DNA of 64,000 nucleotides from Glandiceps talaboti (GCF_964340395.1 NC_135564.1:21442402-21506401), one strand, 5' to 3'. Shown: positions 14,342-26,998, numbered from the stretch's first letter. Numbers and translations: made by a program. The notes: generated by a model not told the origin, from the sequence alone.

Positions 14342-16577
14342 TACTAGTGAATAATATTATTATTCAAAAGGCCTCACTAGAACTATAACATTATTATACA
14401 AAAGGCCTCACTAAAACAATAACATTATTATGCAAAAGGCCTCACTAGAACAATAACATTATTATACAAAAGGCCTCACTAGAACAATAACATTATTATA
14501 CAAAAGGCCTCACTAGAACTATAACATTATTATACAAAAGACCTCACTAGAACAATAACATTATTATACAAAAGGCCTCACTAGAACTATAACATTATTA
14601 TACAAAAGACCTCACTAGAACTATAACATTATTATGCAAAAGACCTCACTAGAACTATAACATTATTATGCAAAAGACCTCACTAGAACTATAACATTAT
14701 TATGCAAAAGACTCACTAGAACTATAACATTATTATACAAAAGGCCTCACTAGAACTATAACATTATTATGCAAAAGACCTCACTAGAACTATAACATTA
14801 TTATACAAAAGGCCTCACTAGAACTATAACATTATTATACAAAAGGCCTCACTAGAACTATAACATTATTATGCAAAAGGCCTCACTAGAACTATAACAT
14901 TATTATGCAAAAGACCTCACTAGAACTATAACATTATTATACAAAAGGCCTCACTAGAACTATAACATTATTATGCAAAAGACTCACTAGAACTATAACA
15001 TTATTATACAAAAGGCCTCACTAGAACTATAACATTATTATGCAAAAGACTCACTAGAACTATAACATTATTATTATGCAAAAGGCCTTACTAGAACTAT
15101 AACATTATTATTATGCAAAAGGCCTCACTAGAACTATAACATTATTATACAAAAGACCTCACTAGAACTATAACATTATTATGCAAAAGGCCTCACTAGA
15201 AACATAACATTATTATACAAAAGGCCTCACTAGAACAATAACATTATTATGCAAAAGGCCCCACTAGAACAATAACATTATTATGCAAAAGACTCACTAG
15301 AACTATAACATTATTATACAAAAGGCCTCACTAGAACTATAACATTATTATGCAAAAGTCCTCACTAGAACAATAACATTATTATGCAAAAGTCCTCACT
15401 AGAACTATAACATTATTATGCAAAAGTCCTCACTAGAACTATAACATTATTATTATGCAAAAGGCTTCACTAGAACTATAACATTATTATGCAAAAGGCC
15501 TCACTAGAACTATAACATTATTATACAAAAGGCCTCACTAGAACTATAACATTATTATGCAAAAGTCCTCACTAGAACAATAACATTATTATACAAAAGT
15601 CCTCACTAGAACAATAACATTATTATACAAAAGGCCTCACTAGAACTATAACATTATTATACAAAAGACTCACTAGAACAATAACATTATTATTCAAAAG
15701 GCCTCACTAGAACAATAACATTATTATGCAAAAGGCCTCACTAGAACTATAACATTATTATACAAAAGACCTCACTAGAACTATAACATTATTATACAAA
15801 AGGCCTCACTAGGACTATAACATTATTATACAAAAGGCCTCACTAGAACTATAACATTATTATACAAAAGGCCTCACTAGAACTATAACATTATTATACA
15901 AAAGGCCTCACTAGAACTATAACATTATTATACAAAAGGCCTCACTAGAACTATAACATTATTATACAAAAGGCCTCACTAGAACTATAACATTATTATG
16001 CAAAAGGCCTCACTAGGACTATAACATTATTATACAAAAGGCCTCACTAGAACTATAACATTATTATACAAAAGGCCTCACTAGAACTATAACATTATTA
16101 TACAAAAGGCCTCACTAGAACTATAACATTATTATACAAAAGGCCTCACTAGAACTATAACATTATTATGCAAAAGACCTCACTAGAACTATAACATTAT
16201 TATACAAAAGACCTCACTAGAACTATAACATTATTATACAAAAGACCTCACTAGAACTATAACATTATTATACAAAAGACCTCACTAGAACTATAACATT
16301 ATTATACAAAAGGCCTCACTAGAACTATAACATTATTATACAAAAGGCCTTACTAGAACTATAACATTATTATACAAAAGGCCTCACTAGAACTATAACA
16401 TTATTATGCAAAAGGCCTCACTAGGACTATAACATTATTATACAAAAGGCCTCACTAGAACAATAACATTATTATGCAAAAGGCCTCACTAGAACAATAA
16501 CATTATTATGCAAAAGACTCACTAGAACAATAACATTATTATACAAAAGGCCTCACTAGAACTATTACATTATTATA
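14342..16577. repeat. 34-bp minisatellite (array D)
   Basis: About 65 copies of a unit containing ATAACATTATTATACAAAAG followed by GCCTCACTAGAACT. Length variants recur: a 1-bp deletion (AAAAGACTCAC) in about six units and a TTA insertion in about three. The base variants TACAAAAG/TGCAAAAG, GGCCT/GACCT/GTCCT and GAACTATA/GAACAATA are intermixed, suggesting repeated gene conversion or unequal exchange. The unit length equals that of array A but the sequence is unrelated. Confidence 0.96.
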
Positions 16578-16679
16578 TATGTCATTTTATTTGTATATAT
16601 CCAAACATAATTATGTTATCATGTGAATAACATTGCATTTCTTTGATATCAGTAGTCAGCGAAATTACTTCAAAAACTG

Positions 16680-16980
16680 TTTACAGCATCGTAAGTCAAT
16701 TGCAACTCATCCCTGGTTTACAGCAACGTAAGTCGACTCATCCCTGGTTTACAGCAACGTAAGTCGACTCACCCCTGGTTTACAGCAACGTAAGTCGACT
16801 CACCCCTGGTTTACAGCAACGTAAGTCGACCCATCCCTGGTTTACAGCAACGTAAGTCGACCCATCCCTGGTTTACAGCAACGTAAGTCAACTCATCCCT
16901 GGTTTACAGCAACGTAAGTCGACTCATCCCTGGTTTACAGCAACGTAAATCGACTCACCCCTGGTTTACAGCAACGTAAG
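16680..16980 (+). repeat. 31-bp minisatellite (array E)
   Basis: Ten copies of a 31-bp unit: TTTACAGCAACGTAAGTCG then ACTCATCCCTGG. The first copy is 37 bp. Each unit reads as a good splice acceptor (CTGGTTTACAG), four bases, then a good donor (GTAAGT; one copy has GTAAAT). Confidence 0.93.
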
Positions 16981-17503
16981 AGTACATTTTACTTTTTTCG
17001 AAATCGCCTTCGGCGAGTGTAATAGTTTCCTCATATACATAGTCGGCGAAGTAATGCTGTTATGGTTTATATGAAATGTAAATATTTGGTATATCATCAC
17101 AAATGTGTATTTTAAAGCTTAATTGCCCAAATCTTTGAGCCTTGACTGGGGTATTATTACTGCCTTATAGAGAACGTAAACATAAGCTTCAATATTATCT
17201 CAGTAAGAAAAGCTCTATCAATCAAAATCAGACATGACAGTAACCGACACATTTGAGTCACCCGCCTCGGGCGATAAAAATTCTTTCACACAACAAACTC
17301 ACTGTCTGTCGGGCTCTGTTAACTGGCAATGTCGTAACATCGGTGGAATGACTTTCTCATATAACGTGATATTGAAGCATGGCTTGGGTATAAGCTTTGT
17401 TTTACACAAATATATCACTGTTACAGTAATGACAGCTTTACATTTGTATCTGATAATTTGAAATTCTTATTTTATTTTTTCAGCAATATTAAAACATCAC
17501 TGT
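16981..17503. other. Unique DNA upstream of the LINE fragment
   Basis: No feature recognised. The short plus-strand frame 17234-17461 has no recognisable domain. Confidence 0.4.
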
Positions 17504-18470
17504 ATATTCATTTACAGTTCGGCTTTATTCCGGGCAGAGTAACAGCTACTGCACTTGCAAATTATGTTATTTCTTATTGTACCAAACGAGGGTCATCTGT
17601 TTACACCTGTTGTCTTGATGCAGAAGGAGCATTTGATGCTGTACCTCATGATATTTTGTTTTGTAAAGCTTTGAGCAAACCAGTTACGGTGCGTGTGGGT
17701 ACCCGTCAAGGGGGGTTATTTTCCCCTTTCCTTTTTAATATGTGTTATTAAGGTTTAGTTAATGAATTATCTGCATGTGTTGGTGGTATCAACAATAACA
17801 ATATGTCTTTTAATGTTTACTGTTATGCTGATGATTTAATGCTTGCCAGTTTGTCAGTTACTGGACTTCAAAATATGATTGACATTGCACAGAAATATAT
17901 CACTAATCATGGTTTATGATTTAATCCTCAAAAAACAGAATGTGTCATCTTCGGTCGTTGTACACTTAGTCCTCATCCATATTGGTTACTGGATGGTGTA
18001 AGACTTGATCAGTGTGACAGCGTGAATTATTTAGGGGTTACGCTTTCCTGTTCTAATCCAAACAAACACATTAAGAAGAGAATAAATTCGTGCAGGCAGG
18101 TATTTTATGGATATCATGGTGCTGGATTTAATAATTGTTCTTATGATAGTAATATGTTAGCTTACACGTTGAATGCTGCTATTAGACCAGTATTGGCATA
18201 TGACATTAACTTTGTACATGTATCTAAATCATCTTTGAACGAGGCTGAAAAATGCAGGCAAAACTACTTAAGGCTGCATTTGGCATTCATAAATATTGTA
18301 GAAGCACCCCTTTTCTGAATGCAATTAATGCGATAAAAATTGAAACGTCAGTGGAAATCAATTCCCTTACACTGATGAAATAAATTTTTAGTAATAATTC
18401 ACGTGCATGCTGTTTATATGCGAAGGATCCACAGAGCTGTCAAATTCTTAGCATGTTGTTGATGCCATTT
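17504..18470 (+). pseudogene. LINE reverse transcriptase, broken
   Basis: Reverse transcriptase of a non-LTR retrotransposon, all in one plus-strand frame up to about 18258. It opens with FGFIPGR and contains motif A (CLDAEGAFDAVPHDIL), RQGGLFSPFLFN and the catalytic CYADDLML at about 17821-17841. It then has NPQKTECVIFG and NYLGVTLS of the palm/thumb region. Two in-frame stops break it (TAA at 17749-17751, TGA at 17917-17919), and a frameshift near 18258 continues as QAKLLKAAFGIHKYC. The segment normally lying between motif A and the RQGG motif is mostly missing, pointing to an internal deletion. The 5' part including the endonuclease is absent. Clade not assigned. Confidence 0.88.
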
Positions 18471-18628
18471 AACATTGTATTGTATTGTATTGTATTGTAT
18501 TGTATTGTATTGTATTGTATTGTATTGTATGATTGTAATGTATCAGGATTTCTTTTTTCCCATTGTTGGTTTCTCTTCCTGTGAAGGCTTAATAAATAAC
18601 TAAATAAATAAATAAATAAATAATTAAC

Positions 18629-18659
<31 letters not shown>

Positions 18660-18661
18660 AT
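18471..18661 (+). mobile_element. LINE 3' end: (ATTGT)n, 3' UTR and (AAAT)n tail
   Basis: The RT pseudogene runs into (ATTGT)n at 18474-18530, then a short unique stretch ending CCTGTGAAGGCTTAATAAAT and an (AAAT)n tail to 18661 containing AATAAA. This is a plausible 3' end for the same element. Whether the pentanucleotide tract belongs to it or is a later expansion is uncertain. Confidence 0.6.
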
Positions 18662-18757
18662 ATAACTGATTACCTTTCTATGTCAGTACCTGCCTTTTGT
18701 CATAAGGCTGACTATGTACACTACCTGTTCGTCTAGTCACTTATTTCCAATCCCAAG

Positions 18758-18793
18758 CAACGTTTCGTTTCGACTAGTACACCTTCTTCAAGG
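18758..18793 (-). other. Short retroelement-like motif
   Basis: On the minus strand this reads CCTTGAAGAAGGTG, then CGAAACGAAACGTTG. It resembles the widespread GAAGG..CGAAACGTTG motif of Penelope-like and some other retroelements. No associated reverse transcriptase is present. Confidence 0.35.
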
Positions 18794-18876
18794 TATTACT
18801 AACACACGAAAGCTGTATATAATTATAAGTGTCATCGTAGAGAGAACAGTGCTTGGCAATAACAGAACATTATAGA

Positions 18877-18979
18877 CTTAATTCAAAAGAATAAGGCTGT
18901 TATAAGTCGCCTGGTGGTCGCTGAGGAAGTGTGAAACTCCGAGTAACGACTTATAACATTTCTATTATTTCGAATTAAG
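18877..18979. mobile_element. Small foldback (MITE-like) element
   Basis: Inverted arms of 33 bp match at 27 of 33 positions. The outer eight (CTTAATTC) and inner eleven (GTTATAAGTCG) are perfect, separated by about 37 bp. No coding capacity. It sits directly before an (AT)n tract. Confidence 0.6.
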
Positions 18980-18986
18980 TACACAC

Positions 18987-18988
<2 letters not shown>

Positions 18989-19066
<78 letters not shown>
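18989..19066. repeat. (AT)n microsatellite
   Basis: Uninterrupted AT dinucleotide tract of about 78 bp. Confidence 0.98.
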
Positions 19067-19070
<4 letters not shown>

Positions 19071-22000
19071 GTACTAATTAACTTGAAGTGCGTGTTGACG
19101 CTATTTAAAAACTATTCTACAAATTAAGGGAACTCGTAGGGCGTCATGATAAGCATAGATACAAGGACTAGATACTGGTGACGTCGGTAGACACGTCGAT
19201 ATCACTTAACCCAGAATAGTCGTGAAATTTAATTGAAATGTTAGGAATGTGTTAGAAGGTTTCTTGTTCTTGATTTGATCACGAAATTTAGCCTAGCATG
19301 TAAAATGGATAATTAAATACATGAAATGGATTTTCATGGTCTTCTAAAAACTGCATAGTTCCAGTGTTTGTCAGATGAATGCATACATCTTTACATTTCT
19401 GTGACGTTTAAAGATAAGTGATACTGTCATTAGAAAGACATCGCTTACACGCCCACTAACAGTATGGTCACCATCAACGTCAAAATTGCGTGGTACGCCC
19501 AGTAAATACAGCTATAATACTGATCATTATCAATGCATTGTGTATGTATCGAGTGTCTTTACGATGAAAAGAAATATGTTGTCAGTGTCGTTTCATCAAA
19601 TAGTGTTTTATTTGAGAGAAAGACGCATCAACTTTACAAAATTCAAAATTTATCAATTAGAAAGAAAATATCCTTGTTAAAATATCTGACCATTAAAATT
19701 ATAATTCTTGTATTGATCTCATGTAATTTGGTCCTTATGAGTAGAGATATTCTGAGGATCAATCCAGTTGAAATTAATAACTGGGCATTACAATTTAGAA
19801 ATAAATATATAAATTATGAAAAGTAATAATCATTTTCCTAGCACGATTCTTTCATTTGAAACATTGTAATCAAGTCACGTATTGAGACGAATGCATTAAA
19901 ACACCGTAAAGGAGAGAGATTTGACACGCTCGGTTGCATTCACACTTCCATACTGTTTTCTATGGTTTTTAATATTGATAACATGAATTACACGGAAACG
20001 TATATGTCATAAATTACAGCGTTTTGCTGAAACAACTTGTAACCAACAGTCCACATGGAACGTGACATGCTACAGGGCAATATAATTATCGCTTGCGTTT
20101 GTAATATGCCTTCATCTGGTCTCTTGAAAATATTTAAATTATAAATTTGTTTGGCATTGTTATATTTACTTGTCGAGGGTTGTATTTCCTGAAAGAAGAC
20201 AGTTCAGTTTAATTTAATTTTGATTGATAATCATGTCGATATACAGTAAAGAAAATCAATTTGATTCATTTGTGTCGAATTCTACTGGGTCCTAGAAATT
20301 ATTTTATCACAATTTGGTGAAGTGTCTTCTTAGATGCTTGAAATCATGTTACCACACCTGGTGACTATGTGTCATTCTTAATGGTACCAGTTAGACAATA
20401 ATTTAGTAAAGAATAGATATTGAGTATTTGGAATCGTCATTACTGCCAGCATCTCAAACATTGCTACTTGCAATATTGATCCCTGTTCAACGTTCATTGT
20501 AAACAGTTAGACATGTAATCCCATGGCGACGATTTCAGAATCTACAATGTTATAAATATTCGTACACACTTTATAGGAATGTACGCCTAATTAGACAAGA
20601 CTGTCTTGCTGAGAGTATATCGATGTAGGAATGCACCCACGAGCATTACGCAAATGCAAATTTGGACATCAAACGCGACACTCACCTCGGAATAATACCG
20701 CCAACATCCTCTCTTATACAACATACCGTTTGAATGTCTTGTGATTTTGATGTTCTTTCAGACACCAAATATCAATTCGAATTTGCTTTTTGTTTGTTTG
20801 TTATAAGCACATACTATGGACAATTAGAAAATACGTGCATATCAATTTATATATTCTCGTAGCTCTTCGAATATTGCACATCACTCCGTCTGTTGTATTC
20901 AATATATTAATTGACACAAATCTTAGGATGGAAAACGCAACTACTATAACATTATATAGTCGGAAAACGCCAAATGCGATTCTCTCTTGAGGGAGAAAAA
21001 TTTTCTGAAAGTACTAAAATGCATGTCCTTGAAGAATAAACTATACCGTTGGGGTTTCCTAAAATGTCAGGATACCATGCTACACTTATGTAGTAAACAT
21101 TTCGTGATAACGCAATTGCGATGCGTAGATAAGATAAAATAATGGTCCGTACAGAAGAACAAATTACATAAAACTACTTCCTCCTACCTAGAGCCTTGTA
21201 CTCATTATCGTTATAAAGCAACATCGTGTATGGGCAACTTTGACATTTCCAGCTAGATAGGATCGCCGGATTATATGGTATTGATTTTACTATGCAGCTT
21301 TTTTATTTAAATTTGCATTATATATCAAAGATAGATTATGGATATATAGGTAATACACTTTGGTCATATTTTCACCTCGATGATTTGAAGTCAAATAAAT
21401 TGCTTTAACTTTATTACTATACTTGATGAATGTGGTGATATTATACAAATAGACACAGCAAGAAAACGTTATCGAATACATTAACCATTTCTCAGTCTCA
21501 GTTCACGATATTCAAATCATTTTTGTCGAATGTTTGTAAAAATGCTTGAATATGAACTCCATGTGTATATACAATATGCATGATATGATAGCAAAGACGG
21601 TAATGCACTGCTGTGTTCAATACATATATTACAAGTACTTTGATTTACCTTCTTAGCTCGGTATGAGAGTTGATTTATTCTTACAAAAATGCAGACATTC
21701 AACCAATTCAACGTAACTTATTAACAGTTCTAATCGCAGTAATCAACGGAGAATAATACTCAATTTCAAAAAAAAACACATTAAAGATGCATATATACTT
21801 GATGTGATGCATATTTGATTATGCCTTTGAATATTGACACAACTCACGGGTTCCATTTGGGATTATACTAGATCAGTACGATAATTGGATGGAATTGTAA
21901 CGTATGCTTCAACTACACATGCATGCTAGAGGTCATATCGACATTATACACTTAAAAGGACTGTACTATGTCGTGAGAATATACAGTTGAAGATCTAACC

Positions 22001-22668
22001 ATCTTATATAGTATTGATCAGAGATACTGTAACTTCGTAAATTTCCATAAAGAATGGGTGCGGATTTTCCCTGGAATGACCCACAGCACTATATATAAGT
22101 CACACTAAATGGGTGAATCATCGTAGCATGAGTCGTTGGGCCTTGCTAAGGGGTCAATAGAGATATTTTAATGATCAAAATGTTAATATATATATATACT
22201 TCTAGTTTAACGGATCAGCGTCTTCTTAATACATAGTCTAGGTAAGCTGTATTCCACGACCGATCAGCAGTATGATATGAAGCTTAGCTTGCGATAAGCA
22301 AATCTTTATTTGCGTATAGACAGCATTTGTTTTACCTAAACAAAGCCTTTTAGATCATAGCTAATTAACGTATACCCACATAACTGTATCCGCAGTTAAC
22401 AATGATCCTTATTTGACCATCCGATTCTTGTTTTCGAAAAACGTTTAACAATGACCCTTTTCTTGTTTTTCAAGTACAGATACACACAGCAACATTTCTT
22501 ATACATGTAGAAGTTGTTGAAAGTCTGAGGAGTAATACATTCCAAAATGAGCTTTAATAGAACTGCTGTAATGTATAATAAAAGTAACGGATTAGCTGCA
22601 ACTTGATAGATATAGTTAGGAGTAAATTATTCACACATGACAATTTACTCATATAGGAAGGTCAATCT
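19067..22668. other. Unique DNA, no gene recognised
   Basis: About 3.6 kb of AT-rich sequence. Only short open frames (up to about 97 codons at 19533-19826) with no recognisable domains or plausible splice structure. No repeat array. Confidence 0.45.
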
Positions 22669-22776
22669 ATTCCTACATCTACAGTTGTTACTATAGTATT
22701 GTATATTCCTACATCTACAGTTGTTACTATAGTATTGTCTATTCCTACATCTACAGTTGTTACTGAGTATTGTCCT
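22669..22776. repeat. 36-bp tandem repeat, three copies
   Basis: Three copies of ATTCCTACATCTACAGTTGT followed by TACTATAGTATTGT.., the third with a 2-bp deletion. Confidence 0.9.
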
Positions 22777-24142
22777 TATAATGTATGTAACTATAGTTAC
22801 GTGAAAACCATCTTCCAAAGGACTAAACATACAGACATGATGCAACTGTTTTTTCTGACGTCAGAATTATATGCCTCCTGAGGAAAACATTATATGCCAC
22901 ACTGTTCTCATTGAAAGAAATACAAACGTGTGGATTTAGTCTGCGCCTGTTTAAACTTTAAACCATCAATCTGTAAAATATACACAGATATATTGTCATC
23001 ATATTGTCATTAGATGGAGGTATCTTGGATGTGTAACGTAGTATATCATATAGGCGGATCAACTTTTTTTTCAATGATAAGTTTTCAAAAGAAAGAGGTC
23101 TTTATAGAGCTATAATGGAGAATGTGAACATATAATGCTGGGAATCCACCAAAATCCGCTTTTGACAAAATAATCGCCGAAAACAACCAAAAAACAAGGA
23201 AATTCGCAGTGGTGAGTTTTGAAACCGGCGATACACAGAGATAATATTTCCAAAATGTCGTGACAGTCTTCCTAAAATAATGTTCTTAACACCATTATGT
23301 TGTTAGTCTCGGCATTATTGTAACAAACGTTTTACCAATGGAAAAAATGTCAACTCTCGAAATTGACTGCATTGAAAAAATCCATCGCATTTGCTTTTAC
23401 GTTTATAACCTTTTGTCACTGTAATAGAAACATACAGACAAAGGGTCCTTTATAATGGGAGACTTACATTTGCGATAGGCACTGATGCAGACATTTACCA
23501 AGGTGTCATATATCCTCATCCCTCATTCAAAAAGTTTACCCTGGATATGCCATCAGAAATGTGAAAACTAATACTTTATGTGGCGCATCCATGGCTTATC
23601 AATTCTGAACCGTTTCCATTCAATGAACTTGCAAATAGAAAGAAACATGATCTAGATTACTGCAGGCATTGGCTTGCCATACCTTAAGATGTACAGAATA
23701 CCGTCACTATCTTGCTACACGTGAAAGGTAAGATGTTCACAATGTAATATAAATTGGAATCTAGTACACTACTGTAACATCAAATATGTAAAGTAGTTCT
23801 TGTAGAATGCTTACTATTGTTTACTGTTACATGAGTTATTTTAAATCACATAATGGAGTATTACCATCAATATCACAATAATTAATCATGCACAAATGTT
23901 TCATTAATATATTACATCCGATTTATTTCTTCATTGTATTATCAACATTATCTAACTGTTGTAAAGATCCCTCCTTCATGGGCAAATTAATTAATAAACA
24001 CTCTGGCAAATTGCGTACAACATAAACATTCTATAACACACTGTTTTCATACAGCCTTCAGTGACTGGCGTACACCATGTCACACGGTATGGACTAGTGA
24101 CTAATACTCACTTCAATTTGCATACAAAGGGCAAAATACATC
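22777..24142. other. Unique DNA, no gene recognised
   Basis: AT-rich sequence without a long frame or repeat. It ends at the target-site duplication of the LINE insertion. Confidence 0.45.
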
Positions 24143-25767
24143 TTGTGTTTTCCCTAATAATAATAATAATAAGTTTATTCAGTACTTTGGCCACTGGCCT
24201 ATGGTACACAAAATATAAAGTTACATAAACGGACACTTGAGGTTCACAAGCAATACAATAATAATAAACCCCAAATCAGTCAAAAGTCAAAAGGAAATTT
24301 TGTATGGCTGATACATTACTCGTTGAAATTATCCCGCATTTTGAATGCTGCATATAGAAAGCATGCAACATTTTTCGCAGTTGGGATATTGTCAGTATTC
24401 ATGAGTCTTACAAACTTGTCAAAATGAGGCTGGTTACGATAATACAGAGGAATAAACTTGCGTCTGATTTCTGAATATAAAGGACAGCAAAGTAAAAAAT
24501 GATACTCATCCTCAACTGATGTCTTGCAAAAGGTACAAAAACGTCTCTCTCTTAAGATCTTAACTCTTCTACCAATTTCAATGTGAAGGTTATGGGCCGA
24601 CAAACGGAATCTAGACAAAATACCCCGGAGGTGAGGTTCATCCAGTTGTAAAAGGTAACACTCCATATTAAATGATGGCTTAAAAGTCAGATACGTTTGG
24701 AGTTTAGGACATTCTCTTATGTTTGATAACCAATCCTGGGCATCGATGTCCTTACATCTTTGTTGAAATACCTTAAGAAATGTCACCTCATCGCCTGCAC
24801 CTTGATTAACCCAAACTTCACCAAAGCCATAGCTATACAAAAGGTGTTTCACAGATGTTGCCCAACAAGGTTGGTCATTGTGTGTTTTACCGTATTGAAA
24901 TTGATAACAATGATAGACATGCCTGCTATGGTCCATGCTTAAAATGTGTAACCAATACTTTAAGATTCGAGAATACAATGTAATTTTCAGCAAGTGACGA
25001 CCTGTTTCTCCTCTAACTCCTAGATTTGAAGTATGACTATTAACTTTTAAAACAAATCTACAATAACTGTGGTGTACTTTTTCAATGTCTGGTGCACTGT
25101 GGAATCCCCATATTTCACTTCCATATGTTAGGATTGGTAAAATTTTCTTGTCAAATAATGTAAATAAAACATCAACTGGAAGATTTCTATAACGACTGAG
25201 ATGTTTCTTTAAAGCAAAAATACATTTGGAAGCTTGATTTGCAATCGTTTGCTGTGCAAGGAACCATGCACCAAAAGAAGAAAACACGACACCAAGGTAA
25301 TTGTAAAAAGAGACAACTTCAACGTTTCTACCATTATAAACCCAACGCTCGTATCTTTTCAAAATCCCTCCACGTCTAAAAACAATTATCTTAGTTTTAG
25401 AGAGATTGACAGTTAATTTCCAAAGTTGACAATATTCAGAGAGTTTGTTCAATAATCGTTGAAGTCCAATTACACTAGAGCTGAGAAGACACAAATCGTC
25501 AGCAAAAAGTAAATAAAACAACTGTAAAAGACCAATATGTATTCCAGAGTATACGTTTGTTGACAAGCTTTTACCTATGTCATTAATAAAAAACAAAACA
25601 GAAGGGGTGAAATTACAGATCCTTGCTGTAGACCAGAACTGCACGTGAAGGTATCGGTTAACCCTTTGGGGGTTTTAACACAGGCAGAGACTTTACCGTA
25701 CATCGAGTATAAAGTTTTGAGCAACTTCCCCCGCATGCCAACTTTAGCAAGTTTGTGTTTTCCCTAA
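24143..25767 (-). mobile_element. 5'-truncated LINE insertion with 15-bp target-site duplication
   Basis: A LINE on the minus strand occupies 24158-25752 and is bracketed by identical 15-bp copies of TTGTGTTTTCCCTAA at 24143-24157 and 25753-25767. Its 3' end (left side) carries AATAAA on the minus strand (24174-24179) and ends in (TTA)n, the kind of short simple tail seen in many LINEs. The 5' end (right side) begins within the reverse transcriptase, so the copy is heavily 5'-truncated, as expected from target-primed reverse transcription. The duplication is still perfect, so the insertion is fairly young. The right duplication directly abuts the 45-bp minisatellite. Confidence 0.92.
24316..25752 (-). 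pseudogene. LINE ORF2 C-terminal half (reverse transcriptase and zinc-binding region)
   Basis: The minus strand from 25752 encodes KLAKVGMRGKLLKTLYSMYG, then LTDTFTCSSGLQQGSVISP. Within LLFCFF near 25590 a frameshift moves the reading to the 442-codon frame 25644-24316. That frame holds FINDIG, the catalytic LLFADDLCLLS (residues 45-55), SKTKIIVFRRGG, NYLGVVFSS, ILPILTYGSEIWG and a C-terminal zinc-binding pattern CTFC..EYHFLLCC starting at residue 370. It stops at 24316 before a short 3' UTR. The first dozen or so residues of the 442-codon frame are out-of-frame readthrough. It lacks the endonuclease and the RT fingers and carries a frameshift, so it cannot be an active element. The long intact 3' frame fits recent insertion. 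Confidence 0.92.
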
Positions 25768-26998
25768 GTTACTATTAAAGTAACACAGGAGTCCTACTGG
25801 TGATTTACTTAGGTTACTATTAAAGTAACACAGGAGTCCTACTGGTGATTTACTTAGGTTACTATTACAGTAACACAGGAGTCCTACTGGTGATTTACTT
25901 AGGTTACTATTACAGTAAAACAGGAGTCCTACTGGTGATTTACTTAGGTTACTATTAAAGTAACACAGGAGTCCTACTGGTGATTTACTTAGGTTACTAT
26001 TAAAGTAACACAGGAGTCCTACTGGTGATTTACTTAGGTTACTATTAAAGTAACACAGGAGTCCTACTGGTGATTTACTTAGGTTACTATTACTATTACA
26101 GTAACACAGGAGTCCTACTGGTGATTTACTTAGGTTACTATTACTATTACAGTAACACAGGAGTCCTACTGGTGATTTACTTAGGTTACTATTAAAGTAA
26201 CACAGGAGTCCTACTGGTGATTTACTTAGGTTACTATTACAGTAACACAGGAGTCCTACTGGTGATTTACTTAGGTTACTATTACTATTACAGTAACACA
26301 GGAGTCCTACTGGTGATTTACTTAGGTTACTATTAAAGTAACACAGGAGTCCTACTGGTGATTTACTTAGGTTACTATTAAAGTAACACAGGAGTCCTAC
26401 TGGTGATTTACTTAGGTTACTATTAAAGTAACACAGGAGTCCTACTGGTGATTTACTTAGGTTACTATTAAAGTAACACAGGAGTTCTACTGGTGATTTA
26501 CTTAGGTTACTATTAAAGTAACACAGGAGTCCTACTGGTGATTTACTTAGGTTACTATTAAAGTAACACAGGAGTCCTACTGGTGATTTACTTAGGTTAC
26601 TATTAAAGTAACACAGGAGTTCTACTGGTGATTTACTTAGGTTACTATTAAAGTAACACAGGAGTCCTACTGGTGATTTACTTAGGTTACTATTAAAGTA
26701 ACACAGGAGTCCTACTGGTGATTTACTTAGGTTACTATAACAGTAACACAGGAGTCCTACTGGTGATTTACTTAGGTTACTATTAAAGTAACACAGGAGT
26801 CCTACTGGTGATTTACTTAGGTTACTATTAAAGTAACACAGGAGTCCTACTGGTGATTTACTTAGGTTACTATTAAAGTAACACAGGAGTCCTACTGGTG
26901 ATTTACTTAGGTTACTATTACAGTAACACAGGAGTCCTACTGGTGATTTACTTAGGTTACTATTAAAGTAACACAGGAGTCCTACTGGTGATTTACTT
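25768..26998. repeat. 45-bp minisatellite (array F)
   Basis: About 27 copies of a 45-bp unit: TTAGGTTACTATTAAAGTAA, then CACAGGAGTCCTACTGGTGATTTAC. Three units are 6 bp longer (an extra TACTAT). Every unit has a perfect 6-bp inverted repeat GTTACT..AGTAAC with a 5-nt loop, and a smaller one AGGA-G-TCCT. Confidence 0.96.
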
